A stretch of 64,000 bases of DNA, taken from Castellaniella sp049673105. Its GTDB lineage: Bacteria; Pseudomonadota; Gammaproteobacteria; Burkholderiales; Burkholderiaceae_B. Made by a program: the position numbers and the translations under genes. Below the pieces are notes generated by a model. That model did not search any database. It was given only the letters and a program-made list of their open reading frames with translations, and had not been told where the DNA came from. Shown piece after piece: positions 8,267-16,253 of the stretch. Location of the stretch: contig NZ_JBATXG010000026.1 in NCBI RefSeq assembly GCF_049673105.1, positions 1-64,000 on the forward strand. The letters are read 5' to 3'. The stretch's first letter is position 1, and every line of letters begins with the position of its first letter.

Positions 8267-8293
8267 CGCTCCGGATCATCAAGACCCGGAGCG
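8267..8293 (-). terminator. Possible weak terminator after hemE
   Basis: The stem CGCTCCGG/CCGGAGCG (8267-8274 with 8286-8293) lies just after the hemE stop. On the minus strand it is followed by CTTGACTTTT, a broken T-run, so it is only a weak terminator candidate. Confidence 0.45.
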
Positions 8294-8301
8294 GCCCGCC
8301 A

Positions 8302-9369
8302 TCAGGTATGGTAGGCGCGGCTGGCGGTATGGACCTCGTCCACCAGGGACAGCACCGCCTCGGGCGGGGTGAACTGCGAGATCCCATGCCCCAGATTGAA
8401 CACGTGTCCGCCTGAACCGACCTCGCCGAAATCCGCCAGTACGCGACGAACTTCGGCGCGGATGGCGGCATCGCCGCCAAACAGCGTCATCGGGTCAAGA
8501 TTGCCCTGCAAGGCGACCTGGTCCTGCACGGTGCGTCGCGCCTGCGCCAACTGGGCCGTCCAGTCCAGCCCCACCGCATCACAGCCAATCGCTGAAATAT
8601 CCTGAATCCACTGGCCGCCGCCTTTCGTGAAGACAATGACGGGAATGCGCTGCCCCTCGTGTTCGCGCAGCAACCCATCCAGCACACGCTGCGTATAGTG
8701 CAGGGAAAACTGCTGGAACAAGCCATCGGCCAACACGCCGCCCCAGCTATCGAACACCATGACGGCCTGCGCGCCAGCGCGAATCTGGGCATTCAGATAC
8801 ACCTGAACCGCCTGGGCGTTGATATCCAGAATGTGACGCAACAGGTCGGGGCGTTGATACAGCAGGGTTTTGATCTGCCGGTAGTCGCTGCTACCCTGGC
8901 CCTCGACCATATAACAGGCCAGTGTCCACGGGCTGCCCGAAAAGCCGATCAGCGGCACGTCGCCATTCAGTTCCCGGCGGATCAAAGAGACGGCATCGAA
9001 CACATAGCGCAGGCGGTCCATGTCGGGTACCTGCAAGGCCGCGATCGCGGCTTCGTCGCGCAGAGGGCGCTCGAAGCGCGGCCCTTCGCCGTTGACGAAC
9101 TGCAGGCCCAGGCCCATGGCATCCGGCACGGTCAGGATATCGGAAAACAGGATGGCGGCATCCAGCGCAAAACGGCGCAGCGGCTGCAGCGTGACCTCAC
9201 AGGCGTATTCCGGGTTCTGGGCCAGCCCCATGAACGAACCGGCCTGAGCGCGGGTCTGCCGGTATTCCGGCAAGTAGCGCCCGGCCTGGCGCATCATCCA
9301 GATCGGGGTGTAGGGAACGGGCTGGCGCATCAACGCGCGCAGGAATACATCATTTTTCAACTGGGTCAC
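8302..9369 (-). CDS. hemE: Uroporphyrinogen decarboxylase
   Basis: The 355-residue enzyme removes four carboxyl groups from uroporphyrinogen III to give coproporphyrinogen III in haem synthesis. The family signatures are clear: PIWMMRQAGRYLPEYR (residues about 21-36) with the substrate-binding Arg residues, the catalytic region SDILTVPDAMG near 78-88, GFSGSPWTLACYM near 140-152, and VFDSWGG near 205. The length matches the family. It lies upstream of priA and rep on the same strand but with a 250-bp gap, so it is probably a separate unit. Confidence 0.97.
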   Translation of the reverse strand: MTQLKNDVFLRALMRQPVPYTPIWMMRQAGRYLPEYRQTRAQAGSFMGLAQNPEYACEVTLQPLRRFALDAAILFSDILTVPDAMGLGLQFVNGEGPRFERPLRDEAAIAALQVPDMDRLRYVFDAVSLIRRELNGDVPLIGFSGSPWTLACYMVEGQGSSDYRQIKTLLYQRPDLLRHILDINAQAVQVYLNAQIRAGAQAVMVFDSWGGVLADGLFQQFSLHYTQRVLDGLLREHEGQRIPVIVFTKGGGQWIQDISAIGCDAVGLDWTAQLAQARRTVQDQVALQGNLDPMTLFGGDAAIRAEVRRVLADFGEVGSGGHVFNLGHGISQFTPPEAVLSLVDEVHTASRAYHT

Positions 9370-9526
9370 GGCAAACTTCCTGTAGACGGATCGCGTGGTC
9401 CACGCGATGGCGACTGGATCGGAGGAGAAGCCTGGATTTTACCCGACCCCCCCGCAGATTACCCCCCTGATGAGACAGGCCATGAACAGCGCTTGAAGAA
9501 GTGCTCGCGCCTCGCTCCATCAACAA

Positions 9527-9547
9527 TTGATAATTATCATTCTCATT
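9527..9547 (+). promoter_or_regulatory. Fur box in front of the Slam/haemophore locus
   Basis: TTGATAATTATCATTCTCATT contains three Fur hexamers (GATAAT, TATCAT, TCTCAT) and lies about 85 bp before the receptor start. The first 14 bases, TTGATAATTATCAT, also match the FNR half-sites TTGAT-N4-ATCAA at 9 of 10 positions. The same 14-mer recurs, inverted, at 20210-20223. The remaining sequence between hemE and the receptor shows no gene. Confidence 0.85.
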
Positions 9548-9630
9548 TAGATTGCCTGGCTTGCAAGATACGTTGCGCCGTCCCCGATCCGGCGTCGTAC
9601 CGCTTTCACCTCCATTCCGTGGCAATCATC

Positions 9631-12600
9631 ATGTTCTTCAAGCATCCAGGGTTCGCGCCCGATACCACCGGGCCGATCATCGTAGCCGCCTTGACAGCTG
9701 CCCTGAGCCTGACCCCCCCTCTTTCCAGAGCGCAGGCCCATCCCTCGCCCGGCAGTAACGACCGCATAGAAAGCCGAGCGGATACCGACAATGCACGCGA
9801 CACGGCAGCTACCGATCGGGATGAGCACATCAACATGTTGACACCGGTTCGCGTACGTGGCCTGAGAGACCCTGATGCCCAGGGATACGAGAACGTATTC
9901 ACCAAGAACGTCACCAACCTATACGTCGATCGTAAAGAGCTGAACCGCTATCAGGTCACCAACCCGGCAGATCTCTTCAAGGGCATGAACGGCGTCTACA
10001 GCATGGACTCGCGCAACGGATCGTCGATCACCCCGAACATCCGCGGCCTGTCGGGCGAAGGCCGGGTACCACTGACGGTGGACGGCACCGAGCAGTCCGT
10101 CAACGTCTGGCTGCAGGTCTACGGCGCCGGCAACCGCAACTACGTGGATCCCGCCCTGTTTCGCAGCATCGAGGTGGAAAAGGGCCCATCGTTGAGCCGG
10201 GGCATCAAGAGCGGCATCGGCGGCGCGGTGAATGTGCGCACCATCAATCCATCCGACATCATCCCTGATGGCGACAGCCTGGGCCTCGAAGTCAAGCTGG
10301 AAACCTCCGGCAACACCATCGCGCCCGCCGTCGATGCCAACAGTTATTTCGGCAAAGACTATCGCGACATTCCGGGCGCGACGCTGGGTTCGGATTACGC
10401 GGTCAACATCCCCCAGCCCGTGCCGCGCAATCGCAGCGCCGGGGACGCCATGAACTTCCAGGACAAGAGCTTCATGTTCGCCATCGCGGGGCGCAACGAC
10501 CACACCGACGCCCTGCTGGCCTACAGCTACCGCAAGCGGGGCAATTATTTCGCCGGCAAGAACGGCGCCGACGCCTACGCCAACAACGACGCCTACGCCA
10601 AGGACACTTCGGCCTATTTCCCTAATCTGACCAAGCTTTACCACCCCGGCAACGAGGTGCTGAGCACGGCCAGCAAGACCGAAACCCTGCTGCTCAAGAA
10701 CCGCTGGTACCTGCCGCACGACCAGCAGATCGGCCTGAGCTTCATGCGCACCAACCTGGATTTCGCGGAAACGTCCACCGGACAGTCGATCATGATGATG
10801 GGCATCGCCGAGGAACTGACCAAATCCCCGCAGGGCCTGCCCGGCCAGCTCGTCGCCGAATATCCCCGCTCGAACGTCCAACTGGACACGTATAAGCTCG
10901 ACTACGAATGGAGGCCGGAAGGTTCGCGCGTAGTCGACCTGGAAGCCCATCTCTGGATGACCAGAACCGACAGCGAACGCCACCAGAGCGGCAGTGGCGC
11001 CTATTACATCGCCCGCAGCGGCGCGCTGGACGCCTACCAGATCGTCAAGGCCGACTGGGATGCATGCCGGGGCAATCCGTTCGCCAACCCGACCCTGCCC
11101 AGCGGGGCGGCCAACTTCACCTGCTTCACCAACCCGGTCCTGAACCCTGCTCTGGGGGGCACCGCACCCGTCGAACCCGACCACGACGGCCACATCTTCG
11201 CCGGCAGCGCGCAGTGGACCAGCCACGACCGCAAGGGCTTCGATTTCAGCAACCGCTTCACCCTGACCGACCGGCTGCGCCTGACCGTCGGCGGCGAACT
11301 GCAGCACGAAAAGCTGGACGAGCGCGTCGTCAACCTGGATCTGACCGGCGGCATCGGCGTTGGTGGCGCCGCCCTGGCCGAATCCACCGTCAAGTTCGGT
11401 CCGCGTTCCGGCACCCGCCGGGAATGGGCCGCCACCATGAACCTGGAATGGCGGCCCACGGACTGGCTCACCCTGACCGCCGGCACCCGCTACAACGAAT
11501 ACTCGGCCTACGACGACGGCCTGGCCGAACGGCGCGCGAACCGGATGGCGGGAGCGCAGATCACCGGACAACGGACCGGGCTGGCGCTGGAGTACGGCCA
11601 GTTGATGACGAATGCGGAAGTGGCTCAGTGGACGACGCTATCGGACTCGCAGACTGCGGCGATCAGCAATCTCAGTACTTCCGACTGGGAGCAGCTCGTC
11701 GACCACAACGTGACGACGCCCGCCATGCAGGCATTTCACGATGCCAAAGCCGCCCTTGACACCTACATCTCGGCGCATGGAGCGACAACGACCGCTGCCA
11801 AGCCTCCGATCACCAGCACGGGGGACACGGCCATGTACTGGAAGAAAACCGTCGTCGTACCCGTCGTGGACGGCAAGGTCGATGCCTCGCAAAGTCCCTT
11901 CGCCGGTGGCGGTATCGATCCCTCCCAGACGGCGACCAACCCTCAAGGCAAGACTGGAGAATTCCAGGAAATCATTCCGGTCGGCACATCCACCGTCTAC
12001 GCCACCCCCGCCGTCGGCCAGGAATGGGCGCCGCCCAAGCGGCAGTACGGCCACGCCTGGTCGCCGGTCTTCTCCGCCACGACGCGCGTCACCGACACCA
12101 TCAGCGTCTACGCCCGCTACGCGCAGATGACGCGCTTTCCCAGCATCTTCGAGATCGCCTCCACGACAGTCGGCCTGGGCAACACCTATTACCTGGGCAG
12201 CGGCGCCGGCAAGCCGGAACGCAGCACCAACTGGGAAATCGGCTATTCCCAGGACCTGGCCCCGTTCCTGCCGGGCCTGCGCCAGGCGGACGTGCGCCTG
12301 AGCTATTTCGACACCACCATCCAGGACTTCATCGACCGCGATGCTTACCTGAACGTGATCCAGTTCGACCGCAAGAAGACCACCGGGATCGAGTTCCAAT
12401 CGCGCTTCGACAGCGGTCGGTTCTTCGGCGGCCTGGGCGCCACCTGGCGGCTCAAGCAGGAACTGTGCGACAAGGATTACGCCTACGGCCTGGACCCCTT
12501 CTACAACCGCATGCCGGAATGCATGACCGGCGGCTTTCCCGACATGCTGACCGCCACCAGCCTGCAGCCGCGCTATTCGATCAATGCCGAACTGGGCACC

Positions 12601-12912
12601 CGGCTGCTGCAGAACCGGCTGGAACTGGCGCTGCGCGCCGTCTATCACTCGAAGGCGGAAAACAAGCAACTGGACGACCTGCTGAACACCCCCTACGGCC
12701 CATCCATCTGGAAGGAAAACAGCATGCGCCAGCTGTACTGGCACCCGGTCATGCTACTCGACGCCTCGGCCCAATGGCGCGCCACCAAGAACGTCACGCT
12801 GAGCCTGGGCGTCACCAACATCACCGACCGCTATTACCTGGACCCCATGGCCAAGATCCCCGCCCCCGGCCCAGGGCGCACGATCACCGTCGGCATGCGG
12901 GCGCAGTTCTAG
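9631..12912 (+). CDS. TonB-dependent outer-membrane receptor, haemophore/haem type (HphR-like)
   Basis: The mature receptor imports haem or a haem-carrier's cargo across the outer membrane using TonB energy. The ATG at 9631 gives 1093 residues with a signal peptide ending near RAQA (residue about 36). The plug domain (VRVRGLRDPDAQGYEN... NPADLFKGMNGVYSM... NIRGLSGEGRVPLTVDG... SIEVEKGPS) covers about residues 75-205, and the barrel ends in the terminal aromatic signature VGMRAQF. It is unusually large because of an inserted loop at about residues 628-800. A Fur box precedes it, and haemophore and Slam genes follow on the same strand, as in Acinetobacter hphR-hphA-hsmA. The substrate is inferred from these neighbours. 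Confidence 0.9.
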   Translation: MFFKHPGFAPDTTGPIIVAALTAALSLTPPLSRAQAHPSPGSNDRIESRADTDNARDTAATDRDEHINMLTPVRVRGLRDPDAQGYENVFTKNVTNLYVDRKELNRYQVTNPADLFKGMNGVYSMDSRNGSSITPNIRGLSGEGRVPLTVDGTEQSVNVWLQVYGAGNRNYVDPALFRSIEVEKGPSLSRGIKSGIGGAVNVRTINPSDIIPDGDSLGLEVKLETSGNTIAPAVDANSYFGKDYRDIPGATLGSDYAVNIPQPVPRNRSAGDAMNFQDKSFMFAIAGRNDHTDALLAYSYRKRGNYFAGKNGADAYANNDAYAKDTSAYFPNLTKLYHPGNEVLSTASKTETLLLKNRWYLPHDQQIGLSFMRTNLDFAETSTGQSIMMMGIAEELTKSPQGLPGQLVAEYPRSNVQLDTYKLDYEWRPEGSRVVDLEAHLWMTRTDSERHQSGSGAYYIARSGALDAYQIVKADWDACRGNPFANPTLPSGAANFTCFTNPVLNPALGGTAPVEPDHDGHIFAGSAQWTSHDRKGFDFSNRFTLTDRLRLTVGGELQHEKLDERVVNLDLTGGIGVGGAALAESTVKFGPRSGTRREWAATMNLEWRPTDWLTLTAGTRYNEYSAYDDGLAERRANRMAGAQITGQRTGLALEYGQLMTNAEVAQWTTLSDSQTAAISNLSTSDWEQLVDHNVTTPAMQAFHDAKAALDTYISAHGATTTAAKPPITSTGDTAMYWKKTVVVPVVDGKVDASQSPFAGGGIDPSQTATNPQGKTGEFQEIIPVGTSTVYATPAVGQEWAPPKRQYGHAWSPVFSATTRVTDTISVYARYAQMTRFPSIFEIASTTVGLGNTYYLGSGAGKPERSTNWEIGYSQDLAPFLPGLRQADVRLSYFDTTIQDFIDRDAYLNVIQFDRKKTTGIEFQSRFDSGRFFGGLGATWRLKQELCDKDYAYGLDPFYNRMPECMTGGFPDMLTATSLQPRYSINAELGTRLLQNRLELALRAVYHSKAENKQLDDLLNTPYGPSIWKENSMRQLYWHPVMLLDASAQWRATKNVTLSLGVTNITDRYYLDPMAKIPAPGPGRTITVGMRAQF

Positions 12913-12925
12913 CAGTCCCGAAGTT

Positions 12926-12962
12926 CCAGGGTTTCCTGGCTTTCCCTGAAAACCAGGTTTTT
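12926..12962 (+). promoter_or_regulatory. Competing hairpins between receptor and haemophore genes (attenuator-like)
   Basis: The segment CCAGG-GTTT-CCTGG (12926-12939) can form a hairpin. Its second arm CCTGG (12935-12939) can instead pair with CCAGG (12953-12957), which is followed by TTTTT. The two structures are mutually exclusive, and the second looks like a weak terminator. It could lower or gate readthrough into the haemophore gene; this is inference from the sequence only. Confidence 0.4.
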
Positions 12963-12987
12963 CCATCGTTTTCTTCAAGGAGTTGAT

Positions 12988-13866
12988 ATGAAACGATCCC
13001 TGTCCCGCGCCCTCATCGGCGCCTCCCTGGCCCTGATCGCCTCCCAGGCGTCAGCCGCCACCGTGCTGGGTGGCACGTCCAACGCCGCCAACGTCAATCC
13101 GGCGTCCTCGACGCTGTTCGGATCGGGCAACGCCGGCCTGATCTTCAACGGCGGCTCGGCCGCGATCGATCTGGCCGGCGGTCCCATCGCCCAGTCGAAC
13201 AACGCCATCAGCCGCGGCCCCGACGCCAGCGGCAACACCTACCTGAAAGGCAGCGACATCAACTTCTTGGCCGGCCTGATCCTGGGCGACACCCAGATCG
13301 CCCAGGTATGGCGCAACGACGTGGTCTACAACGGCGGCACCACCACGATCAACAGCGTGCGCCAGATGATCGTGCCGCCGCTGCCGTTCATGCCCGACTT
13401 CGGCGGGCTGGTGATCGGCAAGGTCGACGGGTCGCCGGTCTATTTCGGCGAATGGGCGCCCAAGGGTCCGAACTATTCCAATCCAGATAGCTCTGATCTG
13501 AACATGGGCAGCGCCGACCGCACGGTGTGGTACGTGGGCGAAAACCCCACCGCGGCCATGCCGACCCTGGTCAGCGCCCAGTACAACGTGATCGGCATCA
13601 ATCAGCACAACCCGGAAAACCCCAGCGTCTACCAGGGCGTGCTGACGGCCAACTACGGCGGAAGCAGCGGAACGCTGGCCGGCAGCATCGTACGCGGCGC
13701 CGATGCCGTGAATTTCGCCGGCACGACGATCAACTCCCAAGGCGCGTTCACCAACACCTCGACGATCTCCGGCCAGTTCTACGGCTCGCAAGCCGAAGCC
13801 CTGGCGGGGATCTACACGGGCGCGACCCCGCAGGATCACGTCGCCTTCGGCGGCGCGCGGCAGTAA
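12988..13866 (+). CDS. Secreted hemophilin-like haemophore, Slam substrate (HphA family)
   Basis: The 292-residue protein has a standard signal peptide ending near SQASA (residue 23) and no lipobox cysteine, so it should be released rather than lipid-anchored. Its N-terminal handle domain (WRNDVVYNGG, VYFGEWAPKG, WYVGENPT) and C-terminal eight-strand TbpB-type barrel (YQGVLTANYGG near residue 212; GQFYGSQAEALAGIY near 264-278) match hemophilin/HphA-type Slam substrates. The mature part has no cysteine. It sits between a TonB receptor and a Slam gene, which fits a haem carrier delivered by Slam and unloaded at the receptor. Bound ligand (haem) is inferred from the family. Confidence 0.85.
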   Translation: MKRSLSRALIGASLALIASQASAATVLGGTSNAANVNPASSTLFGSGNAGLIFNGGSAAIDLAGGPIAQSNNAISRGPDASGNTYLKGSDINFLAGLILGDTQIAQVWRNDVVYNGGTTTINSVRQMIVPPLPFMPDFGGLVIGKVDGSPVYFGEWAPKGPNYSNPDSSDLNMGSADRTVWYVGENPTAAMPTLVSAQYNVIGINQHNPENPSVYQGVLTANYGGSSGTLAGSIVRGADAVNFAGTTINSQGAFTNTSTISGQFYGSQAEALAGIYTGATPQDHVAFGGARQ

Positions 13867-13886
13867 GCGGGGATGGGACCGGCACG

Positions 13887-15377
13887 ATGACGATCCGCTG
13901 GACGCAGCTTCACTTCCTGCCGGCCCTGCTCCTGGCCTGCGCCCTGCTGCCGTCCCCGCCCGCCCGGGCGGACGAGGACGACACCCGCTACCTGCTGGAC
14001 CAGGCCGGACGCATCGGTCGCCAGCGGGACGGCGGGGCGGGGGCGCTGGCCCCGCACCCCGAAGGCCTGGTCCTCACCATCGAGGGCCGGGCCTACCGGG
14101 TCAAACCGACCTTGCAAGACCTGGAGCCGGCCTTGTACGTGGCCATCAACCGGGGCCAGTGGGGCGAGGCGCGCGCGCTGGCGGATTCGTACCGCCGGCT
14201 GGCGGGCCACAAGCCGCACCTGGTCCTGCTGGCCGACGGCCTGGCGGCGCGGGCCGAAGGCGACTATGGTCGGGCCATCGGCCTGCTGGAAGACGCCCGC
14301 GACGATGCTCCCGGCGATGCGCGCACGCAGATGGAACTGGCCCGCGCCTACGCCGAGGACGGCCAGGACCGGGAATCGCGCGCTCTGTTCGAGCAGGCCA
14401 TCGGCAACAGCCTGCCGCCCGACACCCGCCAGTTGCTGCAAAGCTATGCGGACGCCGTGGATCGGCGCGGCGACTGGCAGGGGTCCATCGCCGTGGGCCG
14501 GGGCCACAATGACAACATCAACCAGGCCAACGGCTTCGAGCACTGTTCGATGTATTTCCTGACTCTGTGTCTGGCGCGGCTCAAGCTACCCGACCCGATC
14601 GCATCGACCTTCACCAATTACGACCTGGTGCTGAGCAAGCGGATCGCGCTGGCCGGCCATCACAACCTGCTGCTGCGCCCCGTCAGCTACGGGACGTCCT
14701 ATCAGGAGACCGCCCCGGAAGGGCGCGCGATTGAGGACTACAGCCAGCAGACCCACGTGCTGTACGCCGGCTACCAGTACGCCGATGTGCGGCAGAAAAT
14801 CAGCCTGCTGCCGTTCATGGAACTGTACGCCCGCGACGGCCACACCAACTACCAGGCCCCCGGCCTGCAGGCCGAATGGAGCCGGGCACTGACGCCAAGC
14901 CTGCGCCTGACGGCCCAGGCGAGCGTCAAGCGCTACGCCTACAAGGCACAGGACAGCCGCTATTTCAGCGACTACACGCAAAAGGCCGCTGGGCTGGGAA
15001 TCGCCTGGATGCCCACGGCGAACACCAGCCTGCAGGCGGGCATCGACTTCACCCGCCGCAAATACCCCATGCCCACGGAAAGCGGCAAGGACCTGGCCGT
15101 GCGCGCCGGGGTGTACCACGCCTTCGGGCAGTCCGGCGCCTTCGTCAACCTGCTGGCCCTCTACCGCGTCAGTCGCAACGACGAACGCGATTTTTTCCTG
15201 GGCGCCCGGCGGCGCGACGAACAGCAGCTCTACATCGCCACCCTGGGATCGACGCGGCTGTCGGTCTGGGGAGCCTACCCCGAACTGCGTTTCAAGCACG
15301 TCGTCAACCACAGCAATTCGATCTTCTACGGCTATACGCAAAACGAGGTCTCGCTGCAGTTGCGAAGAAATTTCTGA
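13887..15377 (+). CDS. Slam outer-membrane translocator (surface lipoprotein assembly modulator; type XI secretion, DUF560)
   Basis: The 496-residue protein moves folded TbpB-type substrates across the outer membrane. It has a signal peptide (residues 1-27, ending PARA), an N-terminal TPR-like helical domain (about 60-195, for example AEGDYGRAIGLLEDARDDAPGD), the characteristic junction GRGHNDNINQAN near residue 210, then a 14-strand barrel with alternating aromatic strands ending in VSLQLRRNF. It starts 20 bp after the haemophore stop, in the same operon. Its only obvious substrate is that haemophore. Confidence 0.9.
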   Translation: MTIRWTQLHFLPALLLACALLPSPPARADEDDTRYLLDQAGRIGRQRDGGAGALAPHPEGLVLTIEGRAYRVKPTLQDLEPALYVAINRGQWGEARALADSYRRLAGHKPHLVLLADGLAARAEGDYGRAIGLLEDARDDAPGDARTQMELARAYAEDGQDRESRALFEQAIGNSLPPDTRQLLQSYADAVDRRGDWQGSIAVGRGHNDNINQANGFEHCSMYFLTLCLARLKLPDPIASTFTNYDLVLSKRIALAGHHNLLLRPVSYGTSYQETAPEGRAIEDYSQQTHVLYAGYQYADVRQKISLLPFMELYARDGHTNYQAPGLQAEWSRALTPSLRLTAQASVKRYAYKAQDSRYFSDYTQKAAGLGIAWMPTANTSLQAGIDFTRRKYPMPTESGKDLAVRAGVYHAFGQSGAFVNLLALYRVSRNDERDFFLGARRRDEQQLYIATLGSTRLSVWGAYPELRFKHVVNHSNSIFYGYTQNEVSLQLRRNF

Positions 15378-15415
15378 AGGCATACCCGAACACCCGACGG
15401 ACCACCTAAAACGTA

Positions 15416-15434
15416 TTGATAATTATTCTCATCA
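15416..15434 (+). promoter_or_regulatory. Fur box in front of the Crp/Fnr regulator
   Basis: TTGATAATTATTCTCATCA matches the Fur hexamer pattern (GATAAT, TATTCT, CATC) and lies about 50 bp before the ATG at 15485 and about 40 bp after the Slam stop. It suggests a second iron-responsive promoter inside the locus. Confidence 0.75.
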
Positions 15435-15484
15435 AAAATACAATGGACTTTCCAGTCGTCACGTCCCACGGGCCCCGGACCACC

Positions 15485-16246
15485 ATGTCTTCCACCTTCC
15501 TGGACAAGGCTTTCGCGAGCTTTCCTGCCTTCCGCCACGCTGACCCCGATGGCCTGCGAATACTGTCAGGCGGCGCCCGCCGCATGGTGTTGTCGGTCCG
15601 CCAGCATTTGTTCCATCTGGGCGAACCAGCCGATCATTTCTTCTGGATCGAATCCGGCAGCGTCACCCTGTATCTGCCCAGCTACAACGGTGACGAACGC
15701 GTCTTCCAGGTTCTGGGAAACGACTGCCTGGTGGCCGCGACCGTCATGTTTGCGAACGACCGCCGCTACCCTGTCTCAGCCCAGGCGAACGAACGCACCG
15801 TGCTGCATCGCCTGGACGGCGCACCGCTGATTGGCATGGCGCAACGTTCATCGGAATTTTCCTGCGCTCTGCTGCGCATCGTGGCCGGCCAGATGACACA
15901 GGCGATCGGTCGCATCGACCTGCTGACCATCGCCAATTCCATGCAACGCCTGGTCACCTACCTGGTGACCCTTTACATCGAGCAGGGCAGCGCCTGGCTG
16001 ACCTTGCCAACCCATCACCGCGTGCTGGCGCGGCAGTTGAACATGACACCGGAAAACCTGTCGCGCATGCTGAGCGGTTTTCGGCGCGATGGCCTGATCG
16101 GCGGACGCAACCGCGATCTCGTTCTGCTCGACGTAGAAGCTCTGTGCAAGCAGGCCCGGCTGCCGCCTCCGGATATGAAAAAAATCACCCCGTCCTCGGG
16201 GCAATCTCAGGACGAAACGCTGTTCAGCTGCTGCACGCTGCACTGA
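15485..16246 (+). CDS. Crp/Fnr-family transcriptional regulator (DNR/NnrR-like)
   Basis: The 253-residue protein has a cyclic-nucleotide-type sensor fold (FHLGEPADHFFWIESGSVTLYL at about residues 42-63), a long dimer helix, and a C-terminal winged helix-turn-helix (HRVLARQLNMTPENLSRMLSGF near 178-199). There is no N-terminal cysteine cluster, so it is not a true Fe-S FNR; DNR/NnrR nitric-oxide sensors also lack one. An upstream in-frame ATG at 15416 overlaps the Fur box, so ATG 15485 is preferred. It ends 7 bp from the nnrS stop on the opposite strand. A link to nitric-oxide or oxygen sensing is inferred from nnrS. Confidence 0.85.
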   Translation: MSSTFLDKAFASFPAFRHADPDGLRILSGGARRMVLSVRQHLFHLGEPADHFFWIESGSVTLYLPSYNGDERVFQVLGNDCLVAATVMFANDRRYPVSAQANERTVLHRLDGAPLIGMAQRSSEFSCALLRIVAGQMTQAIGRIDLLTIANSMQRLVTYLVTLYIEQGSAWLTLPTHHRVLARQLNMTPENLSRMLSGFRRDGLIGGRNRDLVLLDVEALCKQARLPPPDMKKITPSSGQSQDETLFSCCTLH

Positions 16247-16253
16247 TTCCCCG

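Noticed and set aside
8049..8301. Chromosomal replication origin in the hemE-priA gap
   Set aside because: Only two DnaA boxes were found and dnaA, dnaN or parAB are not nearby. Kept only as DnaA-box finding.
8659..9630. Upstream part of the receptor's open frame
   Set aside because: The frame is open because it is antisense to hemE. The signal peptide and homology begin at ATG 9631, after the Fur box.
9919..11571. Minus-strand frame of 550 codons within the receptor gene
   Set aside because: It is the antisense shadow of the TonB receptor and shows no ribosome site or known domain.
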